Positions 1 through 7,916 are shown, numbered from the stretch's first letter. The stretch: DNA of 11,031 bases from an uncultured Mycoplasmataceae bacterium (GCA_947176435.1 CAMWQH010000008.1:1-11031), one strand, 5' to 3'. Notes: a model not told the origin generated them from the sequence alone. Made by a program: numbers and translations.

Positions 1-21
1 ATATAAAATTATTTTAATACA

Positions 22-1302
22 ATGATTAAGTTTCCAAAAATTCGTGGTACAGAAGACCGTTTTGATTTAGATGCTAAAAATATCAACACATTAACTGATA
101 TTTTTAGTTATTTAGCCAAGCTAAACGGATACAAAAGAATGATTACTCCAATCATGGAAAATGCAGATTTATTCATTAGATCTGTTGGTGATTCTAGTGA
201 TATAGTCACTAAAGAGTTCTACGACTTTAAAGATAAAGGTGACCGTCGTGTTGTTTTACGTCCAGAAGGAACCGCTGGAGTAATTAGAGCTTTAATCGAA
301 GAAAAATTAATTTACTCTAAGCAATTACCGATTAAAGCTTACTATTTTGGTCCAATGTTTCGTTATGAAAGACCACAAAGTGGTCGTCTAAGACAATTTA
401 ACCAGTTTGGAATCGAATGTGTTGGTACAAACAACCTTTATGATGATGCTGATATGCTAGTTTTTGCTAATAATTGTCTTAAAACTTTGGGTTTAAAACA
501 ATACACAATTTCAATCAATAATATTGGTAATTTTGAATCAAGAAAAAAATGAATTAATGAACTTAAAAAGTACTTCAAAAAATACGAAAAAGAATTAACT
601 GAAGATTCAATAAAAAGAATCAATACAAATCCGTTAAGAATTCTTGATGACAAGATTGACGGAAAAAAAGAATTTGTTAAAAAAGCTCCGAAAATTGACA
701 GTTTTCTATCAAAAGAAGAAATTGAATATTTTGATGAATTAACTAAAGTTTTAAAAGGATTAAATGTTGATTTTACTATTGATAAAACATTAGTTAGAGG
801 ACTAGATTATTACACTAATTTTGTATTTGAAATCAACTCAACTTCTGATGCATTAAAGGGTCAACCAACATTAGTCGGCGGAGGCAGATATTCTTATCTT
901 GTAAAAGAACTTGGAGGAACTGATTTATCTTGTTGCGGTTTTGCTATTGGATTAGAAAGAATGTTAATTCAATTAGCTGCCGAAAAACAAGAAATAATAA
1001 AACCAGATTCAATTGATGTTTGTGTTGCTTGTTTATCTAGTGATAAAATGGTTAAATTCACTGCTCTTATGATTTCAAATTTATTGAAATTATCTAAAAT
1101 TTCTTGTATTTCAAATTTTGATTCAACAAAAATTGAAAAACATTTTAAATATGCAAAAGATAACAATGCAAAGTTTGTTGTTATTATTGGGGATAAAGAA
1201 TATAAAGAAAACAAATTATTGATTAAAGACCAAAGGTCTTTAACTCAAAAAGAAATTCCTGCAAATGATTTAGTAAAATATTTAAAGGATAATATAAAGT
1301 AA
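22..1302 (+). CDS. hisS: Histidyl-tRNA synthetase (class II)
   Basis: Charges tRNA-His with histidine in the cytoplasm. The 426-residue frame contains one in-frame TGA (550-552, Trp177), so a standard-code reading would wrongly split it. Class II landmarks appear in order: N-terminal FPKIRGTED, LRPEGT (79-84), motif 2 with FGPMFRYERPQSGR (109-122), the histidine-specific LVRGLDYYT (257-265), the glycine-rich GGGRY loop, and motif 3 GFAIGLERM just before residue 315. The remaining ~110 residues form the anticodon-binding domain. Length is normal for bacterial HisRS. The ATG at 22 gives the expected N-terminus; no Shine-Dalgarno sequence is visible in the 21 bases before it. aspS starts 2 bases after its stop, so the two are surely co-transcribed, an arrangement also known in Mycoplasma genitalium. 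Any T-box or promoter would lie mostly left of the window. Confidence 0.97.
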
Positions 1303-1304
1303 TT

Positions 1305-3053
1305 ATGATTAATTGACGTTATTGTGGAATGGTAGATAAATCTGCTGTTGGTAAAAATATTACCATTAATGGTTGAATAAGAAAAAATAGAAAACTAGGG
1401 AGTTTAATCTTTCTAGATATTTATGACCGTTACGGATTAGTTCAAGTTGTAGTTGAAGAAAATAACAAATATTTTAATGAAATCTATTCCACTCCCAAAG
1501 AATCTGTAGTAAAAATACATGGTCAAGTACAATTAAGAAAATCACCAAACAATAAAATTAAAAATGGTGATGTTGAAATAATTTTAAAAGAGTTTTCTCT
1601 TTTATCTAAAGCTGAAACTACTCCAATTCTAATTGATGAAATTACTGATGCACTAGAAGATATCAGACTTAAATATCGTTACTTAGATTTAAGAAGATCT
1701 AATATTCAAAAAAACATTGTTTTAAGATCTAAAATTATTAATTCATTAAGGAATTATTTAACTAAGGAAGATTTTATTGAAATTGAAACTCCTTGTTTAT
1801 CAAAACCAACACCTGAAGGTGCTCGTGACTATCTAGTACCAACTAGAAATAACGTAAATTCTTTTTATGCTTTACCTCAATCACCACAAATTTACAAGCA
1901 ATTATTGATGGTTGCTGGATTTCTAAAATATTTTCAAATCGCTCGTTGTTTCAGAGACGAAGATTTAAGGGCAGATCGTCAACCAGAATTTACTCAACTG
2001 GACATTGAAATGTCTTTTATTAATGAGCAAACAATCATGTCAATTGTTGAAAAAATGTTACATTCAATGATGAAAGAGGTATTTGATATTGAATTGTCTC
2101 ATCCATTTCCGATTATTGATTGAAATACTGCAGTTAATGTTTATGGAAGTGATAAACCTGATTTAAGATTTGACTTAAAACTTCAAGAAGCAAATGATTA
2201 TTTTAAATCATCAAAATGCAAAATCTTTAGCTCTACAATTCAAAAAAATAATGTAATTAAATACATTATTACAGATAAGTTTTTTGACAAAAAACAAATT
2301 GAATCATTAAGAAAAATTGCTAAAGATAACAAGGCTTTTGACTTAATTTTCTTATCGTTAAAAGATAAGGAAATAACAGGTTCAATTAAAAATATTATTG
2401 AACATGACATCATTAAAAAAATATTTAATGATCACAAATTATCTGAAGGGACAATTTTCATTGTTGCTGATAAATTAGCAATAACCAATCAATGTTTGGG
2501 TGCAATTAGAAACCAATTAGGAACTATGTTAAACTTAAAAAATCCTAATGAATTTAAATTTTGTTGAGTCACTGAATGACCATTGTATGAATACAATGAA
2601 GAAGAAAAAAGATTCGTTGCTGCTCATCACCCTTTTACAGCTCCAACTGATGAATGTATTAAATCGTTTGATAAAGATCAAGCAAATGCGAAAGCACGTG
2701 CTTATGACATTGTTCTGAATGGTTTTGAAATTGGTGGTGGAAGTATTAGAATTACTGATTCAAAAGTTCAAAATAGAATGTTTGAATCTATTGGTTTAAC
2801 AAAACAACAAATCCAGAAGAAATTTGGATTTATGCTAGATGCATTTAAATATGGTGTACCTCCTCATGGTGGAATAGCCTTTGGATTAGACCGTTTAGTA
2901 ATGCTGTTAACAAATAGCGAAAGTATTAGAGATATTATTGTTTTCCCTAAGAATAGTCATGGTAACGATTTAATGATGGATTCGCCTAGCGAAGCAGACT
3001 CTGGTGCACTAAATGATTTACATTTAAATCTTAAAAATAATATTAATGATTAA
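1305..3053 (+). CDS. aspS: Aspartyl-tRNA synthetase (class II, bacterial type)
   Basis: Charges tRNA-Asp with aspartate. The 582-residue frame has five in-frame TGA codons read as Trp, including Trp4. An N-terminal OB-fold anticodon-binding domain occupies about residues 1-105 ([19 protein letters not shown]). It is followed by the AspRS signature YRYLDLRR (124-131), [13 protein letters not shown], motif 2 [14 protein letters not shown] (216-229) and motif 3 FGLDRL (ending near 531). The stretch between motifs 2 and 3 (about 270-420) is long enough to hold the bacterial GAD insertion, so this is the bacterial-type enzyme. The start at 1305 is supported by the N-terminal Arg-Tyr-Cys-Gly, which resembles the RTHxCG of the family. 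No Shine-Dalgarno site sits at normal spacing, so translational coupling to hisS is likely. Whether it discriminates tRNA-Asp from tRNA-Asn cannot be told here. Confidence 0.97.
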
Positions 3054-3068
3054 TTATTAAAATATTAA

Positions 3069-3074
3069 TATAAT
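3069..3074 (+). promoter_or_regulatory. Possible -10 box upstream of ecfA1
   Basis: An exact TATAAT lies in the 35-base AT-rich gap between aspS and ecfA1, 14 bases before the ecfA1 ATG. No convincing -35 element is seen about 17 bases upstream. In a sequence this AT-rich a chance match is likely. If used, it would give a very short leader, which fits the absence of a Shine-Dalgarno site before ecfA1. The alternative is simple read-through from hisS-aspS. Confidence 0.3.
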
Positions 3075-3088
3075 TAAAAACATATTAT

Positions 3089-3916
3089 ATGAGCACCAAT
3101 AAAGCAATTGAGTTTTCGCATATTACTTTTGGTTACACTCCAGACATGATCAATTTAGATGATGTCTCTTTCATTGTTTATGAAAATGAATATGTTTGTA
3201 TAATTGGTCACAACGGAAGTGGCAAATCAACATTATCAAAAGTTTTAACAGGATTATTAAAACCACAAAATGGAAAAATTAAATTGTTTGATCAAGAAAT
3301 TACTCAAACAAATTTAAAACATTTAAGAGACAATGTTGGAATAGTGTTTCAAAATCCTGATAACCAATTCATTGGTTTAACCCCAGAAGATGATATTGCC
3401 TTTGGTTTGGAAAACCGTAAAGTTTCACCTTCTAAAATGAAACCAATTATTAAAGAGGTAGCTAAAGCCGTTAACATTACTAATTTATTGAAATTAGATG
3501 CTCAAAAACTTTCTGGTGGTCAAAAACAAAGAGTTGCTATTGCTTCAGTATTAGCAATTAATCCCAAAATAATTATTTTCGATGAATCTACTTCAATGTT
3601 AGACCCTAAAGGAAAAGCGGATTTAAAAGAATTAATGTTGATTCTTAAAAATAAATATCATAAAACTATTGTTTCTATTACTCACGACATGGAAGAAGTT
3701 GTCAACGCGGATAAAGTTATTATTTTAAAAGCAGGTAAACTTCAAAGAGTTGGAACTCCATCTGAAGTTTTTGAAAATGAAAAATTCTTAAAAGAAATTC
3801 AATTAGATATACCTTTTAATTTAGATTTATCTAAACAACTCAGTGAAAAAAATCCAAAAATTAAACCAACACTTAAGTTGGAAAATTTAATCAAACAATT
3901 ATATGAAGCAAAATAA
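3089..3916 (+). CDS. ecfA1: ECF transporter ATPase EcfA1 (CbiO-type)
   Basis: One of two ATPases that drive the energy-coupling factor importers for vitamins and metal ions, acting on the cytoplasmic face with EcfA2 and EcfT. At 275 residues the length is normal. All ABC motifs are intact: Walker A GHNGSGKST (40-48), Q-loop VFQNPDNQ (87-93), signature LSGGQ (141-145), Walker B IIIFDE (161-166) with catalytic Glu166, D-loop SMLDP, and switch His199 in SITHD. The FQNPDNQFIG segment is typical of CbiO-type subunits. The frame has no Trp codons. The ATG at 3089 has no Shine-Dalgarno site. Its last 14 bases overlap ecfA2. Paralogy with ecfA2 makes the A1/A2 label depend partly on gene order, with A1 first as in other Firmicutes-type ecfA1-ecfA2-ecfT operons. 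Confidence 0.94.
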   Translation: MSTNKAIEFSHITFGYTPDMINLDDVSFIVYENEYVCIIGHNGSGKSTLSKVLTGLLKPQNGKIKLFDQEITQTNLKHLRDNVGIVFQNPDNQFIGLTPEDDIAFGLENRKVSPSKMKPIIKEVAKAVNITNLLKLDAQKLSGGQKQRVAIASVLAINPKIIIFDESTSMLDPKGKADLKELMLILKNKYHKTIVSITHDMEEVVNADKVIILKAGKLQRVGTPSEVFENEKFLKEIQLDIPFNLDLSKQLSEKNPKIKPTLKLENLIKQLYEAK

Positions 3917-4796
3917 TAAAATTTTAATTAAAAATTTGAAAATAGTGGTTGATGACGGAACTCAAGAACAAACAATAGTTTTAGATACTTTCTCCAAAGA
4001 TTTTGCTCCTAATAAAATCCATTTTATTATTGGTAATTCTGGAAGCGGAAAAACCACTTTACTTTCACATTTTAATGGATTAATTAAATCAAAATACGGA
4101 GACATCATTATTGGCGATTTAAAAATTCTAGGAAACAAGAAAAAAATTAAAAATATCAAAAATTTAAGAAAAACAGTTGGAATGGTTTTTCAATTTCCTG
4201 AATATCAATTGTTTAAAGATACTATTGAAAAAGATATTATGTTTGGCCCTATTAATTTAGGTGTTCCAAAGAACGAAGCTAAAAAACGTGCTAAGCATTA
4301 TTTAACACTTTTAGGATTAAATGATTCTTTCTTACAACGTTCACCATTCAATTTATCTGGCGGTCAAAAACGTAGAGTTGCATTAGCTGGTATTCTTGCT
4401 ATAGAACCAGATATTTTAATTTTTGATGAACCAACTGCAGGATTAGACCCAGCTGGTGAAAAAGACATGATGAATATCATCATGAATTTAAAAAAATCAG
4501 GAAAAACAATCTTTGTTATTACTCACGTTATGGATCAAGTTTTAGCTATTGGTGATCAAGTAACGGTAATTGGTAACAAAAAGATTTTAGCTTCTGGTGA
4601 ACCATATGAAATATTTACTAATGAAAAATTAATTAGAGATAATTATTTAGATAAACCAAAAGTAATCAAAGTAATTAATCAATTGATTAAATTAAATCCA
4701 AAATTTAAAAAGCTAATTGAATTAAAACCCAAAAATGTGGATGAATTAGCTGATCAAATTTATACTCTAATGAAACAGAAAGGAGGTAAGAAATAA
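3903..4796 (+). CDS. ecfA2: ECF transporter ATPase EcfA2 (CbiO-type)
   Basis: Second ATPase of the ECF module, expected to pair with EcfA1 as an asymmetric heterodimer that couples ATP hydrolysis to EcfT. The 297 residues carry Walker A GNSGSGKTT (44-52), Q-loop VFQFPEYQLF (95-104), signature LSGGQ (151-155), Walker B ILIFDE (171-176), D-loop AGLDP and switch His208 (ITHVM). The FQFPEYQLF form of the Q-loop is characteristic of EcfA2 as against FQNPDNQ in EcfA1, which supports the assignment. The C-terminus is Lys-rich (KQKGGKK), and those codons also hold the ribosome binding site for ecfT. The start at 3903 lies inside ecfA1 with no Shine-Dalgarno site, implying translational coupling. The stop overlaps the ecfT start by one base (TAATG). 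Confidence 0.94.
   Translation: MKQNNKILIKNLKIVVDDGTQEQTIVLDTFSKDFAPNKIHFIIGNSGSGKTTLLSHFNGLIKSKYGDIIIGDLKILGNKKKIKNIKNLRKTVGMVFQFPEYQLFKDTIEKDIMFGPINLGVPKNEAKKRAKHYLTLLGLNDSFLQRSPFNLSGGQKRRVALAGILAIEPDILIFDEPTAGLDPAGEKDMMNIIMNLKKSGKTIFVITHVMDQVLAIGDQVTVIGNKKILASGEPYEIFTNEKLIRDNYLDKPKVIKVINQLIKLNPKFKKLIELKPKNVDELADQIYTLMKQKGGKK
4777..4786 (+). promoter_or_regulatory. Perfect Shine-Dalgarno site for ecfT
   Basis: AGAAAGGAGG is a full 10-base complement to the 3' end of bacterial 16S rRNA, placed 9 bases before the ATG at 4796. It lies inside the last codons of ecfA2. It stands out because hisS, aspS, ecfA1, ecfA2 and truA lack a recognisable site at normal spacing. It fixes the ecfT start at 4796. 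Confidence 0.85.
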
Positions 4797-5905
4797 TGAA
4801 TGCATTTAGTAACTACATAATTAAAAAATCATTTATGCACAATCTTAACCCTTCTTTAAAGTTAATTAGTGTAATTTTTATCATTATTATGATATTCTTA
4901 CCAATCGGTTTCTTTGGCCAACTAGTTTCATTGTGTGTAATTATCGGATTATGAATTTCATCAAGATTACCTTGAAAAATAATGAAAGGTATTTTGAAAT
5001 CAATTTTTATTATGTTTATTATTTTATTTGTAATTAACTGAATTGCTTTTAAAGATCCTGCATGTGTTGATATCGATAACAAAAATATATTATTTTTCTT
5101 TGGAAATTATGGAATGATGGGAAACAACATTATAAATAACGTTACATCTCAAGCTGAAGATGGTAGTTTAATTGTTAATTCTAATTTTCACTTTGTCTTT
5201 GCAAATCTTTGAGGTGGACAAATTAATACTGATACACTTTGATCAATGGTTCCAAGTAAATGTCCAAATATTGATTTCCAGAAATATTCTTATTTATCTG
5301 TAGCAGCCTCTGATGGAAAAACATATTATTTATATTACATTTCAAATTGATACTGTTTGTCCTCTCAAGTTATTTTAAATACTTTCTATATTACTCTTAA
5401 GATTTTCTTAATGGTAACCATTGTTACATTATTAGTTTCTACAACTACTCCTGTTCAATTAACATTTGCAATTGAAGACGTGTTAAGCCCTTTAAGATAT
5501 TTAAAAATTCCAGTAAACGAATGATCAATGACTATTTCTATTGCGATTCGTTTTGTTCCATCATTACTAGCTGAATCACAAAAGATTCTAAAGGCTCAAG
5601 CTTCTCGTGGAGTGGATTTCTCTTATGGTAATTTTAAAGATAAAATTAAAGCTTTAGTTTCTTTAGTAGTTCCAATGTTTTCAGTTGCTTTTCATAAAGC
5701 TGATGATTTAGCAAATGCTATGGAAGCACGTAGTTACAATCCAAGATACGCAAGAACACGTTACCGTAGTTATTCAATTAAAACTAAAGAATGATTCTTA
5801 TTTATCGGATTATCAATCTTACTAGGTTTAATGATTATGATGACTGCATATAAATGTTGTCTTGCTCCTTTTAGTTGAGTTGATGTAATCACTATATTTG
5901 GTTAA
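4796..5905 (+). CDS. ecfT: ECF transporter transmembrane scaffold EcfT, with long insert
   Basis: Integral membrane scaffold that links the EcfA1/A2 ATPases to exchangeable substrate-binding S components. The 369-residue frame needs nine TGA codons read as Trp. The N-terminal part (about 17-86) holds hydrophobic helices, followed by a non-hydrophobic segment of roughly 100 residues (about 87-190, two Cys and several Trp). Helices resume at about 192-225. The cytoplasmic coupling domain follows with both short Arg motifs that dock on the ATPases: SRG (270-272, in QASRGVDF) and ARS (311-313, in MEARSYNP). A last membrane helix lies near the C-terminus (FLFIGLSILLGLMIMM). EcfT is usually about 265 residues, and the insert accounts for the excess. 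It starts by a one-base overlap with the ecfA2 stop and ends 1 base before truA. No EcfS gene is adjacent. Confidence 0.92.
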
Positions 5906-5906
5906 T

Positions 5907-6632
5907 ATGACATATAAAGTAACTGTAAGTTATGATGGTAGTTACTTCCACGGTTGAGCTAAACAACCATCACATACTACTGTTCAACAAACTATTGAAG
6001 AAGCATTGAATAGATTACTTAATAAAAAAATACCAATATATGGATCAGGAAGAACTGATTCATATGTTCATGCATTAAATCAAGTATTTAGTTTCTCTTA
6101 TGATGGTCAATTAATGGATTTTGATAACTTCGTTATCGCTCTTAATAACCTATTACCAAAATCTATAAGAATTAAATCGATTAAAAAAATTAATGATAAG
6201 TTTAATGCAAGATTTAATGCTAAATCTAAAACTTACATCTATGTTATTAACCAAGGCGAATTCGATTTATTTCATAATGACTATTTTTATAACTACAATA
6301 AAAAAATTAATATCAGAAAAATTAAAAAAGGAGCAAAATTGTTGATTGGTAAGCATAATTTCTTATCATTCAGCACTTCTACACTAAACGATACTACTAG
6401 AACTATTAATTACATTAAAATTTCTAAAAAACAAAATAATGTATTAATAAAAGTGAATGGTAATGGTTTTTTAAGAAATCAAGTAAGAATGATTGTAGGA
6501 TCATTATTAGATTTTAATGAAGATAAAAAGACATTAGATGATTTTAAGAATTTACTAAAAAATCCACAAAAGGGTTCGTGCATTACAAAAGCCCCAGGTT
6601 GTGGATTATATCTATATAAAGTAGAATATTAA
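5907..6632 (+). CDS. truA: tRNA pseudouridine(38-40) synthase TruA
   Basis: Isomerises uridines 38-40 in the anticodon arm of tRNAs. The 241-residue frame starts at 5907, one base after the ecfT stop, with MTYKVTVSYDG typical of the family and HGW encoded with TGA. The catalytic Asp is Asp51 in GSGRTDSYVHALNQ. The family usually has Ala-Gly after this Asp, whereas here it is Ser-Tyr. The conserved active-site Tyr region is KTYIYVIN (Tyr110/Tyr112), and the conserved Arg motif is FLRNQVR (188-194), followed by MIVGSLL. Length is slightly short but complete. No Shine-Dalgarno site precedes it, so translation is probably coupled to ecfT. ECF genes followed by truA is a common order in Firmicutes and mollicutes. 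The stop overlaps the end of a small convergent minus-strand ORF. Confidence 0.94.
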
Positions 6633-6733
6633 TTTAGTGAGTAGCAAACACCACCAATACCAACAGCAATAATTGCTACACAAAAAAATGCCACTAAGCA
6701 GATATTAATTAATTTTTTCTTATTTATTTTCAT
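6629..6733 (-). CDS. Putative 34-residue single-span membrane peptide
   Basis: A short ORF that I do not recognise. It encodes 34 residues: a basic N-terminus (MKINKKKL), a hydrophobic stretch of about 20 residues (ICLVAFFCVAIIAVGIGGV) and a short tail CYSLN. This is the layout of a single-span membrane peptide or signal anchor. Three Cys are present, but none is in a good lipobox context (GGVC, AFFC). Support for expression: a TATAAT box at 6754-6759 on the same strand, a weak AAGAGA ribosome binding site a few bases before the ATG, and a position directly after the rplL terminator, so it would be its own transcript. The stop overlaps the truA stop region by 4 bases, head to head. There are no in-frame TGA codons. 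Chance ORFs of this size are common in AT-rich DNA, so confidence is moderate. Confidence 0.45.
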   Translation of the reverse strand: MKINKKKLINICLVAFFCVAIIAVGIGGVCYSLN

Positions 6734-6753
6734 ATTGATTTTCTCTTACTTAC

Positions 6754-6759
6754 ATTATA
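6754..6759 (-). promoter_or_regulatory. -10 box for the 34-residue ORF
   Basis: An exact TATAAT on the minus strand, about 21 bases before the ATG of the small ORF and just beyond the rplL terminator T-tract. The -35 region is only T-rich. Its position, in a gap with no other minus-strand gene to serve, is the main support. Confidence 0.4.
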
Positions 6760-6783
6760 GATAAGAAACAAATAAAAATAAAA

Positions 6784-6806
6784 AAAATCACACTTGGTGT
6801 GATTTT
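6784..6806 (-). terminator. Intrinsic terminator of rplJ-rplL
   Basis: A perfect 10-base-pair stem (6784-6793 with 6797-6806) has a 3-base loop. On the minus strand it is followed by a long T-rich run (T7 A T5). It begins 20 bases after the rplL stop. On the + strand the following run is shorter (TTTTAATA), so it may also weakly stop transcripts arriving from truA. Confidence 0.85.
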
Positions 6807-6826
6807 AATAGATTATTGAATGATTA

Positions 6827-7198
6827 TTAAGCAACTTTAACTTTAGCACCAGCAGCTTCGAATTTTTTCTTCAATTCTTCAGCTTCTTCAGGCTTAACGT
6901 TTTCTTTAATAGTTGCAGGAGTTTTTTCAACTGCACCTTTAGCTTCCATTAATCCTAAACCAGTAACTTCTCTGAATAACTTAATAACTGCAACTTTGCT
7001 TGCACCAGCATCTGTTAATGTAACAGTAACAGATGTAGGAGCTGCTTCAGCACCAGCAGCAGGACCAGCAGCTGCAGCAACTGGAGCAGCAGCACTAACA
7101 CCGAAAGCAGTTTCGATTTCTTTAACTAAATCACTGATTTCAAGTAAAGTCATTTCTTTTAATGTTTCAATAATTTGTTCTTTTGTAACTTTTGCCAT
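6827..7198 (-). CDS. rplL: Ribosomal protein bL12 (L7/L12)
   Basis: Multicopy stalk protein of the 50S subunit that recruits translational GTPases; dimers bind the L10 C-terminus. The 123 residues show an N-terminal dimerisation domain (about 1-33, ending [11 protein letters not shown]), an Ala/Pro/Gly-rich flexible hinge (about 34-56) and the globular C-terminal domain with the factor-binding helices ([18 protein letters not shown], then [20 protein letters not shown]). Length is typical. The start at 7198 has a good AAGGAGA site (7205-7211) at 6-base spacing. It lies 27 bases after rplJ in the same operon and is followed by a strong terminator. Codon use is enriched in GCA (Ala), as expected for its composition. 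Confidence 0.97.
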   Translation of the reverse strand: MAKVTKEQIIETLKEMTLLEISDLVKEIETAFGVSAAAPVAAAAGPAAGAEAAPTSVTVTLTDAGASKVAVIKLFREVTGLGLMEAKGAVEKTPATIKENVKPEEAEELKKKFEAAGAKVKVA

Positions 7199-7204
7199 AA
7201 TTGT

Positions 7205-7211
7205 TCTCCTT
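7205..7211 (-). promoter_or_regulatory. Shine-Dalgarno site of rplL
   Basis: AAGGAGA on the minus strand, 6 bases before the rplL ATG. This strong site fits the need to make L7/L12 in several copies per L10 from the same mRNA. Confidence 0.75.
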
Positions 7212-7225
7212 ATATATTTAAGTAA

Positions 7226-7714
7226 TTATTGGGGTTTTGATTCACCAACTGCTTTAATTCCATATAGGAAGTTGCGGATTGGAGCTTGTAAACAAGATAA
7301 CAACATTGAGTACAATCCTTCTCTTCCTGGAATTGAGGCAATTTGTGATAATGAGTCTGGACCAATAAATTGGTTGTCTAGTATTCCACCTTTGAATTTA
7401 ATGAAAGTGTGTTTTTTAGCTATTTCACTAATTTCTTTGAAAGGAGCAACTTCGTCTCCTTGAGATACTATTAACGCATTAGGACCAGCGATGTCGCTAA
7501 TTTTATCAACACCAGCTAATTTCATTGCACGGTTAAAGATGTTATTCTTTGCAACGTACATTTTAGCACCAGCTTTGTGAAGATTTCTTCTTAAAGAAGT
7601 AATATCTTTAGCATTTAAACCAAGATATTCAAAAACTAAAAATGATTTACTAGTTTTTAATTCTTCAGCAAGTGTTTGTGAATCAGCTTCTTTTTTTGCA
7701 ATAACAGTTTTCAC
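7226..7714 (-). CDS. rplJ: Ribosomal protein uL10
   Basis: Base of the ribosomal stalk: it binds 23S rRNA with its N-terminal domain and L7/L12 dimers with its C-terminal helix. The 162 residues include the rRNA-binding region with FEYLGLNAKDITSLRRNLHK (29-48) and AKNNIFNRA. The later part has KGGILDN and the C-terminal helix (SMLLSCLQAPIRNFLYGIKAV). The start is GTG (7712-7714): the codon two positions upstream in frame is a TAA (7718-7720), so no longer form is possible. An AGAGGTG site (7721-7727) lies 6 bases before the GTG. The gene follows a promoter and an L10-type leader RNA. As in Mycoplasma genitalium, rplJ-rplL is not followed by rpoBC. Confidence 0.96.
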   Translation of the reverse strand: MKTVIAKKEADSQTLAEELKTSKSFLVFEYLGLNAKDITSLRRNLHKAGAKMYVAKNNIFNRAMKLAGVDKISDIAGPNALIVSQGDEVAPFKEISEIAKKHTFIKFKGGILDNQFIGPDSLSQIASIPGREGLYSMLLSCLQAPIRNFLYGIKAVGESKPQ

Positions 7715-7719
7715 AATTT

Positions 7720-7882
7720 ACACCTCTAATTTGTTTTGCTATATTTGCAATAGGCAATTAAAAGTTTTTGATATCGTCTAATCAATACACGACACCAAAA
7801 ACTTTGAAATATGATAAGTATTTATTCATACCTCGGTAACATTATTAAGGACTAGCCCGTTACTGTCTTTGGCATATTGCAA
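7720..7882 (-). promoter_or_regulatory. L10 (rplJ) leader RNA, autoregulatory
   Basis: The rplJ 5' leader contains the conserved core known from Firmicutes L10 leaders: AAAGACAGTA, a short stem (GTAAC with GTTAC), then CCGAGGT. In that family, L10 or the L10-L12 complex binds this region and represses the operon. Also visible are a closing helix of 8 pairs joining the 5' end (7875-7882) to 7745-7752, and a 17-pair hairpin with three G-U pairs (arms 7761-7777 and 7789-7805, 11-base loop). No terminator hairpin with a T-run lies inside the leader, so control is more likely at translation than at attenuation. That mechanism is inference. Confidence 0.8.
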
Positions 7883-7887
7883 TATAT

Positions 7888-7916
7888 ATTGTACATTATT
7901 TTTTAATTTTTGTAAA
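7888..7916 (-). promoter_or_regulatory. Promoter of rplJ-rplL
   Basis: On the minus strand, a -35 TTTACA (7911-7916) and a -10 TACAAT (7888-7893) are separated by exactly 17 bases. The predicted start near 7881-7882 coincides with the 5' end of the L10 leader closing helix, which supports both calls. Confidence 0.75.

Noticed and set aside
550..552. Apparent stop splitting hisS (and similar stops in aspS, ecfT, truA and the lipoprotein), suggesting pseudogenes.
   Set aside because: All are TGA, the frame continues with conserved motifs on both sides, and Trp fits; this is the mollicute code.
4813..5082. Minus-strand ORF of 89 codons opposite ecfT.
   Set aside because: It is antisense to the N-terminal membrane helices of EcfT, has no ribosome binding site, and its hydrophobic content mirrors the sense strand.
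6652..6680. AGCAATAATTGCT palindrome as a truA terminator.
   Set aside because: The stem is only five pairs with a 3-base loop and is followed by A-rich sequence on the + strand; it lies inside the small ORF.
6629..6733. Reading the 34-residue peptide as a small lipoprotein.
   Set aside because: None of its three Cys has an acceptable lipobox (residues before them are Asn-Ile, Phe-Phe and Gly-Val), so a plain single-span peptide fits better.
6996..7463. Plus-strand ORF of 155 codons opposite rplL and rplJ.
   Set aside because: Its Ala-rich part is the complement of the L7/L12 hinge, and both conserved ribosomal genes on the minus strand explain the sequence.
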